A stretch of 12,871 bases of DNA. Source: Stramenopiles sp. TOSAG23-6. Lineage: Eukaryota; Sar. The stretch lies in the NCBI GenBank assembly GCA_900128565.1, contig LT636185.1:1-12871 (forward strand), given 5' to 3'. The notes beneath the pieces were generated by a model. It was not told where the DNA came from and did not search any database. It saw only the letters and a list, made by a program, of their open reading frames with translations. The translations under genes and the position numbers were made by a program. Shown here piece after piece: positions 1 through 8,697 of the stretch (within the stretch, counting starts at the first letter, position 1; every line of letters starts with the position of its first letter).

Positions 1-55
1 AATTTTGTACCTAACAAATTTTAGTTTTTTTTTGAAATATTTTTCCAAAATACAT
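1..55 (+). repeat. Introner-like intron, 3' part only (copy 0)
   Basis: This is the 3' half of the window's intron family. It has the TTTTGTACCTAAC block, a T-rich stretch, GAAATATTTTTCC and the terminal AATACAT. By analogy with the internal copies the element ends at base 55 and coding resumes at 56 with an open frame. It is cut by the window edge, so its 5' end and the upstream exon are not visible. An AG at 61-62 could serve as a conventional acceptor here. The other copies have no such AG, so I place the junction after ACAT. Confidence 0.75.
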
Positions 56-2507
56 ATATCAGGAACTGGAGAGGAAAATGTCAAATGGAAAAGTAAGTAC
101 GAAAGGGCAAAACATACTTTAGAATCTATCTATACCGAAATTTTAGAGTCATATCAAAAAGGTATTCGCAAGCAAATAAGTGGACACGATCTTCATTTAT
201 ATCTTCGAAATTATAGAAATACAAAACATAGAAAACTACTTCATCGATTTATCAGTAGAGCTAGACCTTTACATTCCGGTTCCGAATTATACGTTGCACT
301 CGATATAAACCATAGTAATTTAATAACAAAACACGAATTTGTACATACTTTGTTACTACCACCTGCAAAACGCGAGTTAATCAAGATTTTTCAAGCCATA
401 GATCTTGATAGTGATGGTTGTATTAAAGCCCGAGATATTCACAATTTTTTACATTCAAATGAAAATCATGAAATGGCTGAAACATTGAAGAAACTGATTT
501 ATGCTAGTCGACGTTTTTTTGTGGCAACGAATAGTTCCCATGAAATGCTCAAATCTCTCGATGTAGATCATGTACGTTTTCATCATTCATTTCAATTTAT
601 AATTTATATTTTTTTTTCATACGAAATGTTATACCTAACGATTTTTTTCTGAAATATTGTTTCACCGTACATGACAACAAAGTCACACTTCACGAATTTA
701 TACATTGCTTACACTCAACCTTACAAAAACGATTAGCGAAGAAACAAAATGATGATGTATGTTTTATTTTTTTTTCAAATTCGTTTTTTTTTCCGTACGA
801 AATTTTGTACCTAACGATTTTTTTTTGAAATATTTTTTCACAATACATAACGCCATGAAAGAAGAAAAAAATATATCATCGAAGTTACAATCCCTTTTTC
901 GTTATTATTGCTCATATGGCGAAAGATTCGATTTTAGTCTTGGAATGTCAAATTGGTGTAAAATGATTCGTGATATTGACATGGCATCACCAAACCAATT
1001 AATAAAAAATAGATTTATAAATAATAAACCTCACGGTGGAATTGCTTTAGAAGATCTTGGGCTTACTTTCTACGCTGCTTTGTCTTTCCAAAAGAAAACA
1101 GACAAGAGCTGCATCGAAAAAAAGAAGCTAAATTATGATAGTTTCCTGTATGCCTTGCGATATATTGCATGCAAACGATTTCCAGATATCCCACCAAAGA
1201 GTGCAACAAAAAGAATGTTACACCAATATATCATTCCATTATACGATGAAGCTGTTATATATTCTAATTCAGTATATACTAAATTAGAAATTGAAGGTCG
1301 CAATGACTTACGACAATGTAAGGAAGAATTTGAACCAAAGGTGAGAAAGTTTTTTCTTCGTCATAATCAAACCTTGAATAAAATATTTCGAAAATATGCC
1401 TACATTGGAAACGAATCGAATGATATCCATAGGAGAATTGTGGGCAAGGCAGGATGGGACTCAAAAAAACGAAATCCTGGAATACTAGCATGGAAAGACT
1501 TTTCTAAATTCGCATCGGATTTTGGTATTATTCCAACAATTATTCCTCGTGATGTTTGCAAGCAGACTTTTCTCCTGCTTTGTGCGTATGAAGCAAATGG
1601 GTCCCAAATTAACTTTGATATCGAGGAACTTAAAAATATTAGATCAATGACGTATGGCACATTTATATTGTGTTTAGCAATGCTTTGCATGGTTCGATTT
1701 CGTGCGATTGACTATAGTGATCAATGCCCAACACCAATAACAAAAATTCAGTTATTCTTTTTCAAGATGAAATGCCCGGCAGAACTTTTAAACAAAGCAG
1801 AACATCATTTGTTTATGTCAGTAGCTCGAGACGTAAGTAAAACATTGCGTTCAGTTTCTGAAGATTCAGATTTTCAAAAGAAACTTTTACCCATGAAACA
1901 AGTGGAAGAAGTCAAAACTCTTCTTCTTGATGGACCAATGAAAGCACAAACTCAAAAACAAGAAAGTAAAACGAAAAAGTTACAATATCAATGTGCTGAT
2001 ACAAAAAGAAGGTGTGAGCTGGAGGTACGTAAGTTCCGCAGAATGCAACAGGAAATAAACGAACGTGCATCTAGGAAAATGATATCAAAGAAGCTTGCGC
2101 TAAACAGTAATGTTCAACATCAAATGAAACAAGCAGATGAGAAGTTCGATTTCGATGATTGGACAGAAAAGTTAGAGATACTAAATACTCTGCAACAACG
2201 TGCATTCAAAGCGGTAATTGAAAAGGATAAAAGTGAAGCGAACACATTTAGTCACACAGAAAAAGATCAGATAGAAAAAGCACTAAAGTTGAGAGAATTG
2301 AAAGCACACCTGAAACGAGAGATTAACAAGGTAGTCGAATCGAGTCAACCAAATTCGCCAGAGTCTGTATTGAAGAAACCAAATGGTAACAATTTTTCTG
2401 GCGATACAAATGTTTCTCTGCAAGATGCATTCAGAAAAGCGAAAGCTGAAGCTTTCAGAAAAGCAAAAATTGCAACAAAACACAAACCCCTTCGACATTA
2501 TAATTGA
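56..2507 (+). CDS. EF-hand protein with duplicated downstream domain, 5' partial
   Basis: Exons <56-571, 673-756 and 849-2507 join in frame to give at least 752 residues; the N-terminus lies outside the window. Three EF-hand loops are visible. They start near residue 83 (degenerate, DINHSNLITKHE), 116 (DLDSDGCIKARD) and 169 (DVDH|DNKVTLHE). The third is rebuilt only when the first internal element is removed, which fixes that splice junction. Residues about 213-330 and 376-485 look like two diverged copies of one helical domain: LQSLFRYYCSYG versus LNKIFRKYAYIG, later LNYDSFLYALRYIA versus MTYGTFILCLAMLC. Residues about 545-752 are Lys/Glu-rich and probably coiled coil. No signal peptide or membrane segment is seen. 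Calcium binding is well supported. A cytoskeletal or ciliary role resembling TPPP/p25-alpha proteins is a guess. The stop is TGA, and the gene converges on the next one. Confidence 0.8.
572..672 (+). repeat. Introner-like intron (copy 1) inside EF-hand loop 3
   Basis: This 101-base phase-0 element begins GTACGTTTTC and ends CACCGTACAT. Removal joins GATCAT to GACAAC and restores a 12-residue EF-hand loop between positions 4 and 5. With the flanking bases the ends form an 8-bp inverted repeat (CATGTACG and CGTACATG). The branch-like ACCTAACGA lies in the 3' half. The usual core palindrome is degraded here (GAAATGTTATAC). Unspliced reading meets a stop within the element. Confidence 0.9.
757..848 (+). 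repeat. Introner-like intron (copy 2)
   Basis: This 92-base phase-0 element begins GTATGTTTTA and ends CACAATACAT. It joins GATGAT to AACGCC and so continues the EF-hand gene in frame. The core at 795-810 is GTACGAAATTTTGTAC, followed directly by CTAACGA and a run of nine T. With the flanking AT the ends pair over six bases (ATGTAT and ATACAT). Its length is not a multiple of three, so retention would shift the frame. Confidence 0.88.
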
Positions 2508-2733
2508 CGGAGAATCTTCCACAAGAAAAATAAAAAAGGTCTTACTATTTAAAAGTGATAATAAGGACAAAAAAATGTGTTTTCGTTTAAGTATGTGTTT
2601 ATATACCTTTAATTACTTACATATTATGAGATACATGCCTTGACTCCTCTTTTCTAACTATTCCAAGCTTTAGCTTTACACATTCATTCATTCGATTGAA
2701 AGATTTTACAATGTAACGATTGTTTTGCACACC
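2508..2733. other. Convergent spacer between genes 1 and 2
   Basis: This 226-base AT-rich spacer holds the 3' ends of two converging genes. I see no gene, element copy or clear hairpin in it. It must contain both polyadenylation sites, but no canonical signal stands out. Confidence 0.5.
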
Positions 2734-4368
2734 TCAATCAAACCAAATAGGTTTCTGAATTTTCATTTTGGCATCCAAATTAACTTCAACGGTGTTTTTT
2801 TCTTCACCACTCAAATTCTGAAAGGTTGTTTGCTGCAGCCATTGGGGTGTGGATTTAATGGTTTGATGTTGAACAGATTTAGGTAGTTTAGGTATAGAAG
2901 TTAATTTATATTCACCGGAACGTTTAGGCTTATTTGCCAAACTATCAATGGAAGAGGAAATTATCAATCGTCGATTTTGAGATGACAATGGCTTTAAAAG
3001 TTTATGTTGATCTTTTGTAATTATTTTTGCATCAGTACTATTTCCAGTTAAACTTGAAGAAGTTCGAATCGGAGATGGTGGTGATTGATCTAATATTTTA
3101 CGTCTTGGTCTACGGATTGGCGAAGGAGGATCAAATAAGAGGGTACTTTGAGTACTATTATCATGTTGCAGTGAAATATTTTCACTGATACTACTCCTAC
3201 GATTAGACGGTCGAAATATAGGTGTACTCAGAAGAAGCGCAAGAGAAGCATCTGCACTGGTTTCGTTGGAGGCATTTTCTGTATTTCGTCTATTTGTAAC
3301 ATTTCTCTCATTATTTGTCCAAGCGACACCATTAACATTTCTATTCTTATTCATATTTGCTTTTGTATTAAAATTGACCTTTCCCGAATGCAATGTATCA
3401 GTTGTATTTTCACTTGATATGGGATTTAATTTACTTCTCCGTTTTTGACGAAACTCCGAACTTTTTAATACTTTTCTTTTACAGATACTATCAATATTTG
3501 AATTAATATTTAAACTAGGGTGATCTATCTTGGCTAACTTTCGGGGTGATATATTTACATGTTGTATTGGTTTTTGCGTATGGTTTGATAATGATGACTT
3601 TCTAGTATTTTTATATGTTTCACTACTGAAAGATTCGGAAAACAAGGCTTCAAAGGCATCATCTCTTTCTGAAGAAATTTTTGAAGTATGAATTTGTTGT
3701 AGTTTCTTATGTTTTCGATATCCCTCGGTTGTGACGCGTCTACTGCTAATGGAACTATTTATATTCTTTTGCGTTGTAGGATTTTTCGAATTGTCGCCAA
3801 TACTAGCGTCACTATTTGTTTTATGTATTGCTTCCTGATGAGTTGTTTTCGTGGATTTCATATTTTCAATATTACTTAATTTTTCTAGTCGGTTTGAATA
3901 CTGTTTTATTTTCATTTTACCCCACTTTTTCTTTCGCGGATCAGGTGATGGTGGTCTACGCCATCCTTCAGTGGGTAAACTTAATTCTGAGAAAGCTAAC
4001 GACGCTTTGTCTCGCTCAGATTTAGATGGGAGAGATAATGTCTTATTTCTACTGAGAGATAATGTCTTATTTCTAATGAGGTCACTTTCTGAGTCAATAG
4101 ATAGCGTTGTAAGAGAAGCATGGTTCTGCATACTACTATCACCAGAACTAAAGAGTAAATTACTTGCATTTCGCCGAAGCACTGTCTTTGCGAGAGACGA
4201 GTGCTGCGTTTCACGTCTTCGGGCACTATTACGCGCAGCAAATGATATCAACCCACCATTAGGTCCAAATCTATACAATTCATTATTGACTTCGTTTTTT
4301 TTTGTGTGGCGAGACTGGCCACAAACTACTGTGTTTGATCTATGATTTACTGAACTATTAACTGACAT
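2734..4368 (-). CDS. Ser/Asn/Arg-rich disordered protein, unknown function
   Basis: This uninterrupted 544-codon frame starts at ATG 4368, the first ATG after an upstream in-frame stop, and ends with TGA. I recognise no domain. The protein is rich in Ser, Asn, Thr, Arg and Lys with almost no hydrophobic core, so it is probably disordered. Proline-directed basic motifs recur: PPSPDPRKKK at residues 139-148, then ISPRKLAK, PPSPIRRPRRK and PPSPIRTS. They resemble cyclin-dependent-kinase sites (S-P-x-K/R). The only likely helical stretch is the basic KMKIKQYSNRLEKL near residue 151. Residues 99-114 are a duplicated octapeptide (RNKTLSLS, RNKTLSLP). A nuclear or cytoskeletal scaffold is conceivable but not shown. 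Apart from RPB3, seen only in part, it is the only gene here with no internal intron element. It diverges from the coiled-coil gene across a 239-base spacer. Confidence 0.75.
   Translation of the reverse strand: MSVNSSVNHRSNTVVCGQSRHTKKNEVNNELYRFGPNGGLISFAARNSARRRETQHSSLAKTVLRRNASNLLFSSGDSSMQNHASLTTLSIDSESDLIRNKTLSLSRNKTLSLPSKSERDKASLAFSELSLPTEGWRRPPSPDPRKKKWGKMKIKQYSNRLEKLSNIENMKSTKTTHQEAIHKTNSDASIGDNSKNPTTQKNINSSISSRRVTTEGYRKHKKLQQIHTSKISSERDDAFEALFSESFSSETYKNTRKSSLSNHTQKPIQHVNISPRKLAKIDHPSLNINSNIDSICKRKVLKSSEFRQKRRSKLNPISSENTTDTLHSGKVNFNTKANMNKNRNVNGVAWTNNERNVTNRRNTENASNETSADASLALLLSTPIFRPSNRRSSISENISLQHDNSTQSTLLFDPPSPIRRPRRKILDQSPPSPIRTSSSLTGNSTDAKIITKDQHKLLKPLSSQNRRLIISSSIDSLANKPKRSGEYKLTSIPKLPKSVQHQTIKSTPQWLQQTTFQNLSGEEKNTVEVNLDAKMKIQKPIWFD
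4030..4075 (-). repeat. 24-bp tandem duplication
   Basis: Two adjacent copies with a period of 24 bases match over 22 bases (4030-4051 and 4054-4075). They encode the doubled octapeptide RNKTLSL(S/P). The near identity at the DNA level indicates a recent in-frame slippage or duplication inside the disordered gene. Confidence 0.85.
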
Positions 4369-4607
4369 TTCAGCACTGAAATCTACTGTTATTTTTATTC
4401 ATGTGTTAAATATATTCAATATGAAAACGTAGATAGGCACTTGTGACATACTATAAAAAACGTGATACAAAAAACTACTAAAACAGTTACGGATTTTCGT
4501 TTTGTCGCGTGCCAAATCAAATTTCAAATTTGAATAATTCTATTTTGCTCCTCTACAAAATTATACCTCTACACTTACAAATTATTTGAATCTAATTTGT
4601 GATTAAA
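4369..4607. promoter_or_regulatory. Divergent promoter spacer with 17-bp palindrome
   Basis: This 239-base spacer separates the starts of two divergent genes and must hold both promoters. Near its middle, 4517-4533 is an exact palindrome (TCAAATTT, C, AAATTTGA), which could be a symmetric protein-binding site. A GC-richer patch, TCGCGTGCC, sits just upstream of it at about 4505-4513. No obvious TATA box is correctly placed for both genes. A functional role is inferred from position and symmetry only. Confidence 0.5.
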
Positions 4608-5858
4608 ATGTCAAAACCACCACCACCAAACTATACACCTCCACCTCTATCACCCAATTCGAAGAAATTGATGCGATATCACCTTAGACTTCAAGCGGAA
4701 CTCAAACGTGAACACGGGGACGAAGATTTGGCAAAGGAAATGGGTAAAACAAGTACCACAACATCATTTCTCCCAGGAAAAATTCAACCTATACCAAAAT
4801 TTCTAAAAAAGAGTAACATGAACGCAATCGCGGAAGATCCAGTTGATATCCCAAGGCGACGTTCAACACTAGCAACACATCAATTTAGGAGAAAAATAGA
4901 ACAGAGTCGTTACACAGATTTATTTAACACTCAATCGACCAAAGACCCCACTAAAGTTGCATCTATCGCAGCAAATGCAGCATTTTTAGCAGCCAAAAGT
5001 GCAAATACTTCACAAAGTAATGCTTTGAAGTCATATTGGACTTCTACCAATATTGCATTTCAAAATATTAAAGTTGAGTTAAAGGAAGCACGAAGTACTG
5101 TACTACTAAATGATGAAGAAGTGGAAACCTTACTATTGAATGATGAAGAACTTAGCAAACGCATAGAAAATAATTTGGAAATTTCTGAAGAAAATCTTTC
5201 TGAAAGTGTTGGAAATCGAATGTCATTGAAAGAATTGATTATTCTACAACAGAAAAAGCATGTACGTTTTATGTTTTTTTAAATTCGATTTTTTTTCGTA
5301 CGAAATTTTGTACCTAATGATTTTTGTTTCAAATATTTTTCCAAAATACATAGAAGCGTCTGCCAGAGTTTGGAACAAAATTTGTCAATTGCCTTGAAAG
5401 ATTCTGAAGAAAGCGGTCGGAAGCTCAGGGAAATGTATCAACTTTTGTCTTTAGCTGTAAGTAGAGCAGAGAATGCTGAAAGGATGACTATTAAGTACAA
5501 AAATGAAGCAGAATTTTTTTCGCATGAAGTAAATCGATGGAAACGAGCACTTCAAACTGTGGATGAGACGGTATTGAATATTGCATTGGAAAATAATAGT
5601 GTAAAGCAAAACGAGCGGATCTACCCTACTGATTTAATGAAAAAATATTTGTCAAGTATTAAAAATAACATTAAAAATAACAAAGAAACAATAGAAAAAA
5701 TACATGAAGATGAAGTTGTAGAAGATTCACCGGACTCTTTGAAGCATAAATCTAGATTGGGTAGATTGAGAATGAAAAAGAATTTGAAGATAAATACCGA
5801 AATGGGTAATAAATTTGACACTGGTGTTGGTGAAAATAAATGTGGAATTGAACACTAG
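4608..5858 (+). CDS. Proline-rich N-terminus, coiled-coil protein, unknown function
   Basis: Exons 4608-5261 and 5352-5858 join in phase 0 to 386 residues. I chose ATG 4608, in the context TTAAAATGTC; a GTG three codons upstream is not credible as a eukaryotic start. The protein opens with a proline-rich segment (PPPPNYTPPPLSP), followed by a basic helix around RYHLRLQAELKRE. A mid-region is Ala-rich (ASIAANAAFLAAKSA), and an acidic LLNDEE motif occurs twice nine residues apart. From about residue 200 the sequence is predicted coiled coil (SLEQNLSIALKDSEESGRK onward), ending in a Lys-rich tail. Removing the element joins KKH to RSVCQSLEQ, which keeps the helix continuous. There is no signal peptide or membrane span. 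A structural or ciliary protein is possible, but I cannot name a family. Confidence 0.75.
5262..5351 (+). repeat. Introner-like intron (copy 3)
   Basis: This 90-base phase-0 element begins GTACGTTTTA and ends CAAAATACAT. It joins AAGCAT to AGAAGC. The core palindrome lies at 5298-5313, followed by CTAATGA where most copies have CTAACGA. The length divides by three, but an in-frame TAA lies about 18 bases in, so retention would truncate the protein. Confidence 0.88.
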
Positions 5859-6017
5859 TAGTAGTTGTGTGTGAAAAAAATGGTACAAAAAAAACATAGT
5901 CGATACTTGAATATTTACAAAACTTATAAATTTTCATTATTATAGACATTTATTACTTTCAAATGTTTTTATCTAACTCCTGATCTTGTCGTGCACACAT
6001 AAGACCAAAACATAAAA

Positions 6018-8596
6018 TTAGAAGACATACATCTGCTGCCACGCCATTTCTCCATGATGTGCATATGTAGCATTTGAATATTTCACAGTGTGAAGGATTC
6101 TTCCAGTAACATCTGGTGGCGCTTCTAGACCGTCTTTAGGGCTACCCCACAAGCACGGTGGCTGAAGTATAAATCCCTTTTCAGAAAACTTTGGATTAAG
6201 GGATGGGTTTCCATAAACAGGTTTTTCTTCACACAACAACGTAGCATTAGTTTCATTACATACTTCTACGCCTTTTGTGTTTTCACTGTAGACCACAGTT
6301 GGAGGACAGAGGTATAAGCTTATACTAAGGCAACTTGGCGCATGACAATGAAAATGGGCTGCAGATAGTCTTGTCGTCTCCACACCTGGTGAAAATGTTC
6401 CAGTGATTTTATGTACCCATATACCTTCCTCTGTTAAAGAACAACCTTCAATACCTTGGCTACACTTTGGTACATCATATTCTACGGGAGATGCGATACC
6501 CCATGTCACTCTCCGGAGTTGTGTATGATATGACTTATCATATGGTTGTACCCAAAACCTAAACTTTAAGTTATATTCTAATGGTTGTGTTGTCCAGGGA
6601 ATATCTTGATCTGCATCTAAAAGAGAAAACATGTGGTGACAAGCAGCTTGTCCACCCGTGTAAGACCGTATATCACAAGTAGGATTTTTCATCGATAGTA
6701 AATCTGATCGTGGCTTTGGAGTGCATTTATTTGGAAATACTATGGTTCCACTACCCACATCAATATTAGGCTGTTTCGAACTTGGTGTATACTTGAGCTC
6801 TCCTTTTGCCGAACCAAAAGGCGGTGGTTTTCCTAGGCAAACACATGTTCCAGCTACTCCTTTTGAATTAACTGGTAGTATCGATATTGTAGAAGGTGTT
6901 TTCATTTTATGATAGCTCAACTTAGCCGTGGAACCAATTGCATTAATAAAGGGTAGTGTAGCTAATAAAGATGATGAAATATCAAAGGTAAAATGATCTT
7001 TTGTTATGCCTTTCATTGCTCGCGTCAGAACAACTGTACACAATCCCTTGTTTACACTTGTTGAAACAACTGTAATGGACGATTGGAGTAAAATACCTGG
7101 ATTTTGATCATGTAATTTTCTTTCTGTGACAACAAAGCCATTAGAATTGTTTATATCATTACTATTTGGTTCAACAATTATGGTCCATGGTGCATCACCC
7201 ATTCTAGATGCGCCAAAACCAACACCAAACCAGACACTAGATGGTCCAGTAAGTGTTATTTGAACAGCTTTGTCGTTTTTAGTTGGATCAATAAAAACTG
7301 ACAAATTTACAAGAGAGGTCGAGTTACCCAAGAATAATTCTTTACCACCGTTAGCGACAAATCCACAGGACGGGGACACTGTATTACTAAAATTATACTT
7401 GACTTGTTTCATTCTAAAGTAAACATGGTATATAATTGAAGTTTCTGAAGTTTTCTCTTCTATTGTGATACTGCATCCAAATGGTTTTGTTACGTCAAAT
7501 CCACTCGAATTTCGAAATTCTTTTGTATTGGCTTTTGAATCACCATTTAGTATATGTTTTGCAGCAGAAAAGCATTCAGTTGGAGTATTAATTACAGTAC
7601 ATCCTTTATTATTCACACAAGTATTGTGAAAAAATATTTCAAAAAAAAATTCGTTAGGTACGAAATTTCGTATGAAAAAAAATTGAAAAAAAAATTCATA
7701 TAAAACATACAAGAAGGACCAGCTGACAAAAGTAAATATTTTCCATGAATCACTTTAGAAATACGTGTAGTCACAGGACATTCAAGTAACCCAGAATATA
7801 AAGCATCTGGGCCTGTTGTTGGAGCCAGATTATTCCGTGGTACTGGACCAGACACAAATGGAGCCGGACCTGAAATAGGCATTTTATCTCTTTCCCAAGT
7901 ATCAATTTGCATTGGTGTAATTTGGAATGAGTGCGGACTTTCAATCACTTGGACAAAACCAGGAGCATATCCATGATATGATAATCGATATTCACCACCA
8001 TTAGCACCACCAAAGTTTTGTTTTGTAGGTAAAGTTGATGGTATCTCATCCTCATTCTTCTCAACTATCCACGCGTGTTTCTCACTTGGTAATCCGTGTC
8101 CACCCATTCTACTGGATTTTATTTCTTGTAATCGTGGATCTTCAGGACTATCAAATTCCGCAAATTTGAATTCATTTTTTGAACCAATCATTACACTCTC
8201 AAAATGGTGATTATAAGCTACAGTTATAGGTACACTCACGTCTGGTTCTCCGTCGAAACCTCTTCGGACCTGGTCCATCTCAAAGCCAATGACTGCCATC
8301 CCCTTGCCAGCATATCGGGCCACAATTTCATCTGGAAGGGAAACAGGAGCTAAACCTTTCCAAAATACTTGCGAATATAAGGACGTGATATTTGGAGAAT
8401 ATATATCAAAATATTCTGCTCCTTTAGGGTATTCACTGAAGGACGTTGGAAATTTACCCGTTGAAGGTGCATGAGGAGTTTGACTCCGCAAGTAAGGTCC
8501 ATTAAGGTTAGGTGCACTAATTGGCTTGAACACATCACCTGAATTCACTTGAGACACGAAGAATCCCAATGTACATAATATAATGCTCATCTGCAT
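6018..8596 (-). CDS. Secreted DOMON-domain protein
   Basis: Exons 8596-7711 and 7618-6018 (read on the minus strand) join to 828 residues. The start MQMSIILCTLGFFVS gives a clear signal peptide ending near VNSG; the ATG at 8590 is an equally good start. Residues about 20-295 form a domain with FEMDQVRR, VPITVAYNHHF and TTGPDALYSGLLECP. This faintly recalls plant SURNod19-type proteins. Residues about 360-520 resemble a DOMON domain (SVWFGVGFGASRMGDAPW, then FINAIGSTAKLSYHK), a fold that binds haem or sugars in other proteins. The C-terminal third has many cysteines, an ACHHMFSLLDADQDIPW segment near 621-637 and HFHCH at about 717-721, a possible metal site. There are many N-x-S/T sites and no C-terminal membrane anchor. 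I infer a secreted glycoprotein, possibly a redox or metal protein; the substrate is unknown. Its start lies 101 bases below the stop of the Aha1-type gene. Confidence 0.7.
7619..7710 (-). repeat. Introner-like intron (copy 4), TT-flanked
   Basis: On the minus strand this 92-base phase-1 element begins GTATGTTTTA and ends CACAATACTT. It is the only copy ending TT rather than AT, and the exon before it also ends in TT. The five bases CTTGT occur at both junctions, so the exact cut is ambiguous over that span, but every choice restores Ser-Cys-Val in frame. The core GTACGAAATTTCGTAT (plus strand, 7658-7673) contains a perfect 14-bp palindrome. Confidence 0.87.
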
Positions 8597-8649
8597 TACA
8601 AATGGCGCCTAAAGAATTTGAATAGAAATTTCGAAATTACCGGTTTATA

Positions 8650-8672
8650 TCGCTCCATTTTTACAGGAGCGA
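8650..8672 (-). promoter_or_regulatory. 7-bp hairpin between Aha1-type and DOMON genes
   Basis: TCGCTCC and GGAGCGA form a perfect 7-bp stem with a 9-base loop. It lies in the 101-base gap between two same-strand genes. It could shape the 3' end of the upstream transcript or lie in the promoter or leader of the DOMON gene. On the minus strand an AT-rich GATATAAACC follows at about 8642-8651 and could act as a TATA-like box about 50 bases before the ATG. Function is inferred. Confidence 0.4.
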
Positions 8673-8697
8673 GCGCGATCTGATCTTTTTAGGAAAT

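Noticed and set aside
56-70. AG at 61-62 as a normal acceptor for copy 0
   Set aside because: The other copies lack an AG at or near the junction, and the ACAT end is shared by all but one of them; one chance AG in the exon does not outweigh that.
572-672. The elements as ciliate-type internal eliminated sequences removed from DNA
   Set aside because: Cutting between TA dinucleotides does not restore the reading frames, and the strict sense orientation with donor and branch-like motifs fits RNA splicing better. Not excluded without comparison of genomic states.
759-848. Element-derived peptide extensions (Phe-rich starts or ends) as part of the proteins
   Set aside because: These Phe/Leu/Tyr-rich stretches are translations of the T-rich element and recur at the exon edges of unrelated genes, so they are intron, not protein.
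2019-2045. GGTACGTAAGT as a donor site with a nearby CCGCAG acceptor
   Set aside because: The frame runs open through it, an intron that small is implausible, and the element-family motifs are absent.
3851-4345. Plus-strand 164-codon frame opposite the Ser-rich gene
   Set aside because: It is the antisense shadow of a longer frame, with no domain and hydrophobic content typical of reversed Ser/Asn codons.
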